Shown piece after piece: positions 1-8,200 of a stretch of 13,512 nucleotides of DNA. The position numbers were made by a program, and so were the translations under genes. Below the pieces are notes generated by a model. It had not been told where the DNA came from and did no database searches. It was given only the letters and a program-made list of their open reading frames with translations. Positions within the stretch are counted from its first letter, which is position 1, and every line of letters starts with the position of its first letter. The stretch is taken from the NCBI GenBank assembly GCA_021323155.1, contig JAJTCI010000082.1, positions 1-13,512 of the forward strand. The letters run 5' to 3'. This stretch comes from Chitinophagaceae bacterium. Lineage in GTDB: Bacteria; Bacteroidota; Bacteroidia; Chitinophagales; Chitinophagaceae.

Positions 1-1122
1 GTAACAGGTCCACTGCCATAACTGCATCAGCAGGTGGTTCTTTTTTTCAAAGGTTTCTTTTTTCACCCGTACGCAATCTTTTTCGATAATGGCCTGCAAT
101 GATTCTTCCGCTCTAGCTGCAAATTTTGGGTTCATGATGTCAAGGTTCAACTCGATACTGGCAAACGCACTGATGTTATTCAGATTGTAGGAACCTATGG
201 TAACAAATTTCCCATCGTAGGTGCTTATTTTTCCATGCAGGACGGTCTTCGTGTACTCATACACTTCGATGCCATGCCGGAAGAGCCAGGCGTACATGTA
301 TCGCTCGGCTTGCTTGGAGATCACCACATCGGAAGGCCCGGCGATGATGACTTTCACTTTTACGCCGCGTTTTACAGCGGCCACCATAAATCGCTTGATC
401 GCCCTGCCCGGCATGAAATAACTCGACATGATGGTGACAGATTTCTCGGCGTTGCGCAACATCTCCAGGTAAGTGCGGGATATCTGGTTGCGGCGCCTCA
501 CCCAATCATTCACCCTCACGCGCACCTGGCATTCATCATCCGGCAGGTCGGGTGAAGGCATTGTGTCGCGGATATGGCGCTTGCGCGTTTTCCAGTCGGA
601 GCGATTCCACACCCGCACACACACACGGTGCAGTTGTGCCGAAACCTCGCCGGTTGACAACACCGCCCAGTCCAGCCAGGCAGGCTCGCCTTCCATATCG
701 TTGTATTTATTACTGATGTTGATTCCGCCTACCAGGCTGCGACACCCGTCAGCAACCGCGATCTTATGGTGCAATCGTCTCCCAAAATAAAAATGCCGTC
801 CTTTGAACAACGGTTCGAACCAACGGAATTGAATCCCCGCGGCGATCAGTTCATCCCTGAATTTCCGGGATAGGTTTTGCGAAGCATAACCGTCCACAAG
901 TAAATACACCTTTACCCCACGGCTGACAGCCCGTTTCAACGCCTCTCCCACCTGGATCCCGGTTTCATCCTCATCGTAGATATAGGTCTGCAGGTGCACC
1001 ACGTGACGGGCATTATCGATCAGTTCTCCTAATAACCGGAAAAACTCCTTCCCTCCCCGGATGAGTTCCACCGTATTACGGGCTGTATAAAGTCGGGCTG
1101 CGGGTTCCTGGTTACTTGGCAT
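1..1122 (-). CDS. cls: Cardiolipin synthase / phospholipase D family protein (C-terminus cut by window edge)
   Basis: The reverse-strand frame is open from an ATG at 1122 to base 1, giving 374 residues with no stop, so the C-terminus lies outside the window. Two HxKx4D (HKD) motifs are visible: H118-K120-D125, followed by GGIN, and H296-K298-D303, followed by GSYNLN. Two HKD half-sites in one chain define the phospholipase D superfamily. In bacteria of this length they are usually cardiolipin synthases, which transfer a phosphatidyl group through a phospho-histidine intermediate at the inner membrane. There is no N-terminal membrane segment; the chain starts MPSNQEP and goes directly into the first catalytic domain, which resembles ClsB rather than ClsA (E. 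coli ClsB is about 410 residues, so only a short tail should be missing). The conserved second-half phrase SSYFMPGRAI also fits. Another phosphatidyltransferase or phospholipase D activity is possible. The gene is divergent from the M1 peptidase gene. Confidence 0.88.
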   Translation of the reverse strand, partial: MPSNQEPAARLYTARNTVELIRGGKEFFRLLGELIDNARHVVHLQTYIYDEDETGIQVGEALKRAVSRGVKVYLLVDGYASQNLSRKFRDELIAAGIQFRWFEPLFKGRHFYFGRRLHHKIAVADGCRSLVGGINISNKYNDMEGEPAWLDWAVLSTGEVSAQLHRVCVRVWNRSDWKTRKRHIRDTMPSPDLPDDECQVRVRVNDWVRRRNQISRTYLEMLRNAEKSVTIMSSYFMPGRAIKRFMVAAVKRGVKVKVIIAGPSDVVISKQAERYMYAWLFRHGIEVYEYTKTVLHGKISTYDGKFVTIGSYNLNNISAFASIELNLDIMNPKFAARAEESLQAIIEKDCVRVKKETFEKKNHLLMQLWQWTCY

Positions 1123-1131
1123 AATAAGGTG

Positions 1132-1139
1132 CTAATCTA
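1132..1139 (-). promoter_or_regulatory. Possible -7 element of the cls promoter (TAGATTAG)
   Basis: On the minus strand TAGATTAG lies 9 bases upstream of the cls ATG. It matches the Bacteroidota -7 element TAnnTTTG except for A in place of the third T. The same TAnnTTAG variant precedes two other genes in the window. No clear -33 TTTG is placed at the usual distance, and the gap to the ATG is short, so this is tentative. Confidence 0.3.
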
Positions 1140-1303
1140 TTTCAACCAGCTGAATATGTCTCTACCAATTTTATCGCCAAACTTTTTCACCCTCATCGAC
1201 GGTTAGAAAGCTCCCTGTCTGCAATATCAATTACCCTGCATTTGTCATTCAAGCCCCAAGAGGGGGAACGGGTGGTTTAACAAAAAAAAGAACCCTTTTC
1301 TTA

Positions 1304-1311
1304 TACATTTG
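1304..1311 (+). promoter_or_regulatory. -7 promoter element (TACATTTG) for the M1 aminopeptidase gene
   Basis: TACATTTG is an exact match to the Bacteroidota sigma-factor -7 consensus TAnnTTTG and ends 26 bases before the ATG at 1338. The upstream -33 box is weak (TTTA around 1276). The 1123-1337 gap otherwise holds only a small CCCC-AAGA-GGGG hairpin at 1254-1265 and no credible gene. Confidence 0.5.
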
Positions 1312-1337
1312 TTGTATTCAACAATCGAAAAACGGAT

Positions 1338-3188
1338 ATGAAAATTATTGCGTCCCTGTTCGTAGTGTTATTATTTGGCTGCAGGCAACCATCATCTTCC
1401 GAGATGCCGGAAAAGATACCCGTAAACGATCCCCACTCAGCGGCAAACTTCAACGAGGTTGTTACGAAGCACCTCGACCTGGACATCGCCGTGAATTTCG
1501 ATGAAGAACAGATCAGCGGCAAGGCTGCCTGGACCATTGATAATACGGCAAAAGTGGACCATATTATTTTCGATACCTGGCGACTCGCGGTAGAACGTGT
1601 GACCCTGGGTACTGAAGAAAAGTCCACCGCCTTCACCCTGGGCAAAGACAGCGGGTATCTTGGGCGGCCACTGGAAATAAAAATTGACACCGGTACCACG
1701 CGGGTCAATATCTATTATTCCACATCCAGGGAAGCAGGCGCGCTCCAATGGCTCAAGCCTCAACAGACTGCGGGTAAAAAATTACCATTCCTCTTCACGC
1801 AATCCCAGCCGATCCTTGCAAGAAGCTGGGTACCCTGCCAGGATGGCCCGGCAGTTAGGTTTACGTATAACGCGACGGTAAGGGTACCTTCAAATCTTTC
1901 AGCCGTAATGAGCGCAGAGAACCCGCAACAACGTTCCCCTTCCGGGGTGTACACTTTCCGGCAACAAAAACCAATCCCATCTTACCTCTTGGCGCTGGCC
2001 GTTGGTGATATCTCCTTTAAGGCAATCGATCATCGGACCGGTGTTTACGCGGAACCATCAGTAATTGAAAAAGCCTCCTGGGAGTTTGCAGATATGGGCA
2101 AGATGGTGAATGCGGCTGAAAAATTATACGGTCCTTACCAGTGGGGACGCTACGACCTGATCGTATTGCCACCAAGCTTCCCTTACGGAGGAATGGAAAA
2201 TCCCATGCTCACTTTTGCTACTCCAACAGTGATCGCCGGTGATCGTTCGCTGGTGGGCCTGGTGGCACACGAGCTGGCGCATAGCTGGAGCGGCAACCTG
2301 GTGACCAACGCCACATGGAACGACATCTGGCTTAACGAGGGGTTTACCACTTACTTCGAGAACCGCATCATCGAAGCGTTGTACGGAAAACCCGAAGCGA
2401 AAATGCAGGAGGTGTTTTCACGGCAAGACCTTGCAAGGGCAATAAAAGACCTGGGCGAAACAAGTATGGATACCCGGCTGAAACTAGACCTGGCCGGGCG
2501 TGACCCGGATGAAGGACTGGGTACGATCGCTTACGATAAGGGATTTGCTTTCCTTCGAACAATAGAGGAAACTTTCGGGAGGGACCGCTTCGACGCTTTC
2601 CTGAAGGATTACTTTTCGAAAAATGCATTTCAATCACGAACTACTGAAGAATTCCTTGGCCAGTTGAATGCGTACTTCGAAGACGACAGCAAGGGCCTGG
2701 AAAAATTACGGGCGGCGGAATGGATACGTGGTGTGGGCATTCCATCCAACATGCCGGCGGCAGTTTCACCGCAATTCACAAGCATCGATTCACTGCTTAA
2801 GCAGTGGGAGGCTACCAAACAGGCGACGGGGCTGAGTAAACTTATCGTATCTACCAACCAGAAATTGTATTTCCTTCGCAAACTTCCATCCTCCATCACC
2901 GCTGAGGAGATGGCCACGCTGGACAAGGAATTCGGATTTACGCGATCCGGTAATGCGGAATTACAAACAGCCTGGTATACGATCGCCATTCAAAAACAAT
3001 ACAAAGCCGCCACTCCTTACATTGAGAAATTCCTTATCGAAGTTGGCAGGCGGAAATTCCTCCGGCCCTTATATGGCGAGATGGTCAAAACTGCTGAAGG
3101 AAAAGCCTGGGCAAAGCAAGTGTACCAGAAAGCGAGGCCGAATTACCACCCGGTGGCATATAATACGATCGATGATATGCTGAAATAG
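1338..3188 (+). CDS. M1 family aminopeptidase, leukotriene A4 hydrolase type, predicted lipoprotein
   Basis: The 616-residue zinc metallopeptidase should remove N-terminal residues from peptides. The zinc site is H311-E312-L313-A314-H315 with the third ligand E334 in WLNEGF, exactly 18 residues after H315. The exopeptidase motif is GGMEN (284-288). Y399 in the YDKGFAFL segment is the likely transition-state tyrosine. The segment ARSWVPCQDGPAVRFTY and the C-terminal helical region (about 485-616), including G570-R-R-K573 just before FLRPLY, resemble leukotriene A4 hydrolase and related bacterial aminopeptidases of about 610 residues; R571 and K573 correspond to the carboxylate-binding Arg and Lys of that family. 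The N-terminus MKIIASLFVVLLFGC is a short lipoprotein signal with Cys15 as the lipidation site, so the enzyme is probably membrane-anchored outside the cytoplasm. Epoxide hydrolase activity cannot be judged from sequence. It ends 7 bp from the convergent cmk stop. Confidence 0.95.
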   Translation: MKIIASLFVVLLFGCRQPSSSEMPEKIPVNDPHSAANFNEVVTKHLDLDIAVNFDEEQISGKAAWTIDNTAKVDHIIFDTWRLAVERVTLGTEEKSTAFTLGKDSGYLGRPLEIKIDTGTTRVNIYYSTSREAGALQWLKPQQTAGKKLPFLFTQSQPILARSWVPCQDGPAVRFTYNATVRVPSNLSAVMSAENPQQRSPSGVYTFRQQKPIPSYLLALAVGDISFKAIDHRTGVYAEPSVIEKASWEFADMGKMVNAAEKLYGPYQWGRYDLIVLPPSFPYGGMENPMLTFATPTVIAGDRSLVGLVAHELAHSWSGNLVTNATWNDIWLNEGFTTYFENRIIEALYGKPEAKMQEVFSRQDLARAIKDLGETSMDTRLKLDLAGRDPDEGLGTIAYDKGFAFLRTIEETFGRDRFDAFLKDYFSKNAFQSRTTEEFLGQLNAYFEDDSKGLEKLRAAEWIRGVGIPSNMPAAVSPQFTSIDSLLKQWEATKQATGLSKLIVSTNQKLYFLRKLPSSITAEEMATLDKEFGFTRSGNAELQTAWYTIAIQKQYKAATPYIEKFLIEVGRRKFLRPLYGEMVKTAEGKAWAKQVYQKARPNYHPVAYNTIDDMLK

Positions 3189-3195
3189 ACGCGGA

Positions 3196-3882
3196 CTATT
3201 GAGCGTCTTGAATTTTGTCTGTCGCCCACTTCAGGGCGGTACGCAGTTGTTCGTCACGCGTGACGCCGGAATTATCAAGGACGATCGCGTCATCTGCTTT
3301 GCGAAGCGGGCTTACTTCACGGTTGCTGTCGATATAGTCGCGCATCTCGAGATTTGTCTTCACTTCCTCAATAGTGATATTGGGATTTTTCTCAAAAAGT
3401 TCTTTGAACCTTCGTTCCACCCTGACGGCCGGATCTGCGGTAACAAATATCTTGAGCTCAGCCTGGGGGAAAACAGTTGTTCCGATATCCCTTCCATCCA
3501 TAACAATACCTTTTCGTTTGCCGAGCTTTTGCTGCTGGGCCACCGCGAACTCGCGTACCTCTTTTATCGTGGACACTTCGGAAACGCTTTCGCTTACCAG
3601 CATATCACGAATGAGTTGCTCTACATTTTCTTCGTTAAGGTACATATCGCTCACCCCGGTCTGGTCATTGTACCGGAAATCAAGGTCAATTTCTTTCAAA
3701 GCCTGCACAACGGCATCGCGGTCATACCAATCGATATGGCTCCGCAGGAAATAAAGCGTAATTGCCCGGTACATCGCGCCGCTGTCTATAAAGACATAGT
3801 TGAGCTCCTTCGCCAGCTGCCGCGCCAGGGTGCTTTTGCCACAGGATGAAAAACCATCGATCGTTATGATTATTTTCCGCAT
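3196..3882 (-). CDS. cmk: Cytidylate kinase (CMP/dCMP kinase)
   Basis: This 228-residue cytoplasmic enzyme phosphorylates CMP and dCMP with ATP, supplying CDP/dCDP for nucleotide and phospholipid precursor pools. The P-loop GFSSCGKST spans 10-18. DSGAMYR follows at 33-39. The family motif D129-G-R-D132 and the nucleotide-binding segment R181-D-x-x-D185-S-x-R188, followed by SPLRKADDA, are intact; these positions agree with E. coli Cmk numbering as I remember it. I chose ATG 3882, which places MRKIIITIDG at the usual start of the family. An in-frame ATG at 3903 would add MVHLYTG with no family support and would leave almost no leader after the upstream terminator. The gene is convergent with the M1 gene and follows lolA in the same direction, but is separated from it by a strong terminator. 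Confidence 0.96.
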   Translation of the reverse strand: MRKIIITIDGFSSCGKSTLARQLAKELNYVFIDSGAMYRAITLYFLRSHIDWYDRDAVVQALKEIDLDFRYNDQTGVSDMYLNEENVEQLIRDMLVSESVSEVSTIKEVREFAVAQQQKLGKRKGIVMDGRDIGTTVFPQAELKIFVTADPAVRVERRFKELFEKNPNITIEEVKTNLEMRDYIDSNREVSPLRKADDAIVLDNSGVTRDEQLRTALKWATDKIQDAQ

Positions 3883-3907
3883 GCCGGTGTAAAGATGCAC
3901 CAACCAT

Positions 3908-3915
3908 CCAAAATA
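3908..3915 (-). promoter_or_regulatory. Possible -7 element for cmk (TATTTTGG) inside the lolA terminator tail
   Basis: On the minus strand the T-rich tail of the lolA terminator runs into TATTTTGG, one mismatch from TAnnTTTG, 25 bases before the preferred cmk ATG. Because the terminator separates lolA from cmk, cmk needs its own promoter, and this is the best match available in the short gap. No clear -33 box is seen, since that position falls in the hairpin. Confidence 0.3.
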
Positions 3916-3945
3916 AAAAAGCCTGTTTGGGGAAACAGGCTTTTT
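3911..3945 (-). terminator. Rho-independent terminator after lolA
   Basis: An 8-bp GC-containing stem (GCCTGTTT / AAACAGGC, 3921-3928 and 3933-3940) with a 4-base loop is extended by 5 A-T pairs. On the minus strand it is followed by TTTTTTATTTT. It starts 19 bases beyond the lolA stop, so it should end the lolA transcript. The hairpin is flanked by T-runs on both strands and could also stop read-through from the + strand. Confidence 0.9.
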
Positions 3946-3963
3946 GAATATGAGTCAGAAGAA

Positions 3964-4590
3964 TTAATCGATCACTTCCGCGTCTTTCGGATATTTGGCA
4001 CGGTTGAATACAAAAACCTTGTCGTTGATCACCGCATTGGTCTTAAGGTTGCTCAGGGTGAACTCAATTGTGTTCTTCGCCTTGTCAACTACTTTCGCCT
4101 TTGTAATAAGACCTTTTGTCTTGTCGACGTAAACGGTAACCTTTTCAAAGTTCTTGCGCTTATCGGTCGGGTACATTTCGATCTGGTGGGTGTTACCTGC
4201 AGATGAGATAAGCTTATAGGTGAAATCTTTGTCGTAAAAGTTAGAAAGCAGGTTTTGTGGGCTCAATGTGTTTGTATTTTCATCGGCTGAGGATATGGTG
4301 ATGGTCTTTGATCCGTCATAGTTCCATACCGTTTTACCGTCGCTGATGATCTCCGTCTTACCCTGCTTCAGGAAATACTTCTGACCTTTAATGGAGATAC
4401 TGCCGCTTTTGGCGCCGGCTGAAGTCCCTTTACTGGTAGTAGTCTTGATGGAAAAATTGGCGGTAATCCCTTTCGCGGCCTTCACCTTCGCGCTTACGCC
4501 ATCCAGTACTTTTTTCGCTGCTGCGTCCTGTGCATTTGCCCCGAAAGACAAAGCAAAGAGCCCCAACATTATCGCTAATATTCTTTTCAT
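3964..4590 (-). CDS. lolA: LolA-type outer-membrane lipoprotein carrier protein
   Basis: The 208-residue protein has a typical Sec signal peptide, MKRILAIMLGLFALSFGANA, with predicted cleavage before Q21, leaving a periplasmic protein of about 188 residues. The mature part has the LolA pattern: an amphipathic N-terminal helix (KKVLDGVSAKVKAAKGITANFS), then strands with GQKYFLKQGKTEIISDGKTV and WNYD, and a middle NLLSNFYDKDF segment. LolA accepts lipoproteins released by the LolCDE transporter and carries them across the periplasm to the outer membrane. An in-frame upstream ATG at 4614 would add eight residues (MQPEKNRF), but it lies inside the predicted -7 element, so ATG 4590 is the start. 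It is divergent from the two-TM gene at 4740. A general LolA-fold protein with another cargo is the alternative. Confidence 0.9.
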   Translation of the reverse strand: MKRILAIMLGLFALSFGANAQDAAAKKVLDGVSAKVKAAKGITANFSIKTTTSKGTSAGAKSGSISIKGQKYFLKQGKTEIISDGKTVWNYDGSKTITISSADENTNTLSPQNLLSNFYDKDFTYKLISSAGNTHQIEMYPTDKRKNFEKVTVYVDKTKGLITKAKVVDKAKNTIEFTLSNLKTNAVINDKVFVFNRAKYPKDAEVID

Positions 4591-4611
4591 GAATCTGTTT
4601 TTTTCCGGTTG

Positions 4612-4619
4612 CAAATATA
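4612..4619 (-). promoter_or_regulatory. -7 promoter element (TATATTTG) of lolA
   Basis: TATATTTG on the minus strand is an exact TAnnTTTG match, 21 bases before the lolA ATG at 4590. It overlaps the in-frame ATG at 4614 and so argues against that start. A weak -33 candidate (TTAAC, about 22 bases upstream) is all that can be seen. Confidence 0.65.
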
Positions 4620-4716
4620 GTGTCTATTGCCTGCCTGTTAAGACTTTCAGTGCACAAATTAGTTAAACCCTGGAAAAGTTAAAGCCGGGCGTATGAAGGA
4701 AATGGGGCTCTTTTGT

Positions 4717-4724
4717 TATTTTAG
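4717..4724 (+). promoter_or_regulatory. Possible -7 element (TATTTTAG) for the two-TM protein gene
   Basis: TATTTTAG lies 15 bases before the ATG at 4740. It is one base from TAnnTTTG and identical to the octamer before the small membrane protein gene at 13213. No good -33 TTTG is visible at the expected distance. Confidence 0.35.
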
Positions 4725-4739
4725 TTTAACAACCAGGAC

Positions 4740-5276
4740 ATGCCGCCAGTCAAACTCGATAAAAACGGGGTGTTCACCGTTCGTGAATGGAAGTCTTTAA
4801 CACTTGTGGTCGCCACCATTTACCTGCTGGCAGGTATTGTTATCATCTCCAGGTTTGACCTCAATTCAACGCGATCTTACGTTAATATGCTGATCACTGT
4901 CCTTTGCTACTTGTTGTTTCCTGCATTTGTTTTTCGCGGCAAATCATTCAGCCGGGTAGATATTCTACGGATCAGCCAGGATGGGATCTATTACTATAAC
5001 CGATTTATCACCGGCTGGGATAATTTTCATAACGCTTATGTAACTAATAAGATGGACGTGGGTTCATTCCAGGATAAATTTGAACTGGTTTTGGAATATT
5101 ACCGCGACGATCTCCTGTACCAGAAAAAAAATCGCCTCACGAATACACAAGACCAGTCCGAAGAAGACATTCACGCCGCGATCATGTATTTCAACGTAAA
5201 CCACCTTACTGTTTCTGCTGCTGGCGAAACACCGGGCGGTAAAGAAGACAAAAACGCGAACGCTTTAAGCCATTAA
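4740..5276 (+). CDS. Hypothetical small membrane protein, two TM segments and a PH-like cytoplasmic domain
   Basis: I do not recognise a named family. The 178 residues start with a short polar stretch and then have two hydrophobic segments at about 20-38 (TLVVATIYLLAGIVIIS) and 48-66 (VNMLITVLCYLLFPAFVF), separated by a short polar loop. The remaining part is soluble: RVDILRISQDGIYYYNRFITGWDNF followed by beta-strand-like stretches (FELVLEYY) and a polar, low-complexity tail rich in Lys, Asp and Asn. The pattern of a hairpin membrane anchor followed by a dGIyy...GWdn strand-turn is common in small bacterial membrane proteins with a PH-like fold (inference, not shown). The function is unknown. 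Its TAA stop overlaps the TAA stop of the convergent beta-barrel gene. Confidence 0.75.
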   Translation: MPPVKLDKNGVFTVREWKSLTLVVATIYLLAGIVIISRFDLNSTRSYVNMLITVLCYLLFPAFVFRGKSFSRVDILRISQDGIYYYNRFITGWDNFHNAYVTNKMDVGSFQDKFELVLEYYRDDLLYQKKNRLTNTQDQSEEDIHAAIMYFNVNHLTVSAAGETPGGKEDKNANALSH

Positions 5277-8200
5277 AGCAATGCACGCACCGATGCCCTC
5301 CCAATATGAATACTTCTTGTTTCTCCAGGCTTCCTGCCTTCATACTGGACACTGATCTCGAGGTTATTTGCCAGTCTCCTGGTGACATCCACCATCCAAA
5401 GCAGATTTTTTCCGGGTAACAATCCATCTAACATAATGTACCCGGTGGCGGTGTTGGAGAGGCCATTGTAAGTAATATTATTGAAACTGAACCGGCCGTT
5501 GATGCTGGTACGTTGCACGGCGTTGAACTTGCCATCGAGGGTAAATACATTGCTCAACGCCCGCTCTCCTCCATATAGCGCCGCGTTTTGCTTGTTGATA
5601 TACTGGTAAGAAGCCTGCAACCTGAACCGTGTAAGGTGGGTGTAAATTAGCCGGGGCTCGATAGTGTGAATGTCCAACTCGTAATTCCGGTTGGCGAATT
5701 TAGGCGTATACAAATCATTGCCGCTGAATTTCTGAAGCAACTCGAACGTATAACGCTTTGCGACGTTTATTCTTCCTTTGAAGATCCAATCGCTTAGTTG
5801 CCTTGTTTCAAATCCGTACGTTAATATCGCCTTGTGATAGGTAGTGATATTGGTGACGTCAATACCCCAGGCGCTACTCGAGCGGTTGAACGAAAGGGTG
5901 TTGCTAAGGATATAGTTCAGTGTGATGAGTGACTGGTCCGCTACATTACCCTTAAACGGGTTGAATTCCGGGTCCCCATCCGACAATACTTTTTTACCCG
6001 CCTGCATAGACGACTGCAGGTTGACACGCGTGACCAGGTTTTTCCATTTCAGGTTCCGGATCGTCGACGCCACCGCTTTCGGGTTCAGGTTAAAACTATA
6101 ATTGAACTGCGTATAATTCGCTTTGATAAATTCATTCGTCGGTGTGAATATGCGGATATACCTTGCCTGGTCGCTGAACAGCGCTATTTCGAACTCGCTG
6201 AGCTGCGGGATGCCGTCGCTATTGTAATCGATCCAGGTGTATTCGCCTCTTCCCGCCGGCACTTCGATAAATGAATAATCCCGGCGCTGCTCCTGTCCTG
6301 CGCCCAATTCATAAAGGATTGTACCCGTCAGCAAGCCCTTCCATTCATTCACCATGTACTCTATCCTGCCAAGCAAGCTGTTATCGGGTGTTAGTTTCGT
6401 GAGCGACTGGTCTTTGATCCGCAACTCGCGGTAGGTGACAGTCGTTCTCAACTGGTGCCGGCGATTGCCTAACAGTTCCACGGAAAAGCTGTAATTGTCA
6501 CTCTGGTCGGCCTTGCCTAGTTTTTCCCGGTAAGGTAGTTGATCACGCCGGGTAAAATAAGTAAACGACCAACGGTTATCCTTCCCGGGGTCAGATTTGA
6601 TAAAGGCTGACAGCACATCAAAATGAAAACTGGCTGGGTTGAGCGTGTCGAAGGCTTTATTTCGTTGTTCATTGTGCTCGACCGAATAGCCGGCGCCAAT
6701 GATATGGTTCCTGAACCGCGGCATCTTCTTGATCAGTTCCACCGAAGGCCGGAAGAAAACTCCTTCGTCCACTGGAGAACGATGATTCGTCAGGTCTAAG
6801 GCCGACCTCAACTGCCAGCCTTTCGCTTCATTGAATTGCCGGAAGCTATGCCTGAAACCCCTGTACTGATCACTGCGCAGGTAACTGCTGAATGAATACG
6901 AGAGCGTATTCTTCCTGTCATCCACCAATGCGAGGCTAATAAAGGGCAGGTGTTCATCGGCCGGCGCATAGGTATATCCCAGCCCCCAGTCTCTCCCAAA
7001 TTCTACCGGCCGCAAGCGTTCCACCGGGCGAAATCGTCGCTGCACAAATTCGTACCCCGCCGTAGACACAAGCTGTATCTGCCTTTTTGTGGTCTTCCAT
7101 TTGTCTTCACGCTGCAACAGGAATTTGCCGGCGACACCAGTGTTATCTCTTTCTTGCCGGGAAGAAAAAGTGTTCGCGTCGTAATTACTGATCGCGGTTT
7201 CAATGCTCAGCGTAGTTCGTTCACCAGCCTGGTAGGTAAGGCCTCCACTCACCACCCGGTGCTTCTTCGGCGTAACGAGGAAGGCCGCAGGCTCGAAATT
7301 TCCCTGTCGTACACCGCCCACCGGTTGTACCCATTTGTACACCTTACCATTGGCGCCGTTGAAATCAGGTACATAATTTCCGCGCCCATGACCTACTTCG
7401 ATAAAGTTCAGGCTGTACCGGGCGCTGTCCGGATCGGTTGAATAAACATAGATCGTCTCGGTCACAATACCGTAAGTGGTGTCTTTTTTATGATACAGGA
7501 TCTTCGAGGCAGAAAAAGTGTCGATGGAAGCCACAGGGTACAGTGCCAGGTGAACCGAATCGCCCAGGTCGGCAAGGAATTGCTTTTGTTGAACATCCAC
7601 CGTTTGGTTGATGGGCGAATTACGGGCATCCGCATTATTGTATACCGAAATAAATCCTTTGAGCTTTTTGTTCGCAACGATCTCGTTGCTGCCATACATC
7701 ATTGAATTCAGGAAGTTGCGATCAGCATATTCGAACTCCACTTGTATGCGCCTGTCTTTCGTGATCATCCGCCGGGGCGTGAACGTCACTTCCGCGGTAT
7801 TATAGTTGATCACGTAGTCCTGGTCCTCGCCCCTTTGCATCAGTTCACCGTCGATGTATACGCGCTCGGTCCCCGCCAGAATGATAAAGAAGAATTCGTT
7901 GTTGGCGCCCTGTAAACGGTATGGTCCCTGGTTACCTTCCAGTGGCTGCAGGATGTTACGTGTAAATTTCCCCTTCGCGATGGCGCCGCTCACTAATAAC
8001 CGGTTACTGCCCGTGCTGCCCACCTTCGAAGACTGTTGGTAGGATATCCCCTGCAGCCTTTTATAAAAATTGAGAAAATAGGAATGGTTCTCACGGATGT
8101 CTATATCACCCAGGCTCACTTCCCAGTTTTTCTTCCGGAACTGCAGCAGTATCTTATCAAACTCGTTCAGCTGGCTGGTAGTTCCATCAGGTTGGATCGG

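Noticed and set aside
609..628. Short AC dinucleotide run
   Set aside because: Only a few units inside the cls coding frame (coding for Val/Arg/Cys residues); no sign of phase variation.
235..790. Open frames of about 105 codons on the + strand over the left edge
   Set aside because: They are antisense to the cls gene, whose HKD motifs prove the minus-strand frame.
1254..1265. CCCC-AAGA-GGGG hairpin in the cls/M1 intergenic gap
   Set aside because: Only a 4-bp stem with no T-tract, and it lies between divergent genes, so it is not a terminator; too short to call regulatory.
3199..3849. 216-codon open frame on the + strand opposite cmk
   Set aside because: It lies entirely over the well-supported cmk gene in antisense; its translation shows no domain and reads like a codon shadow.
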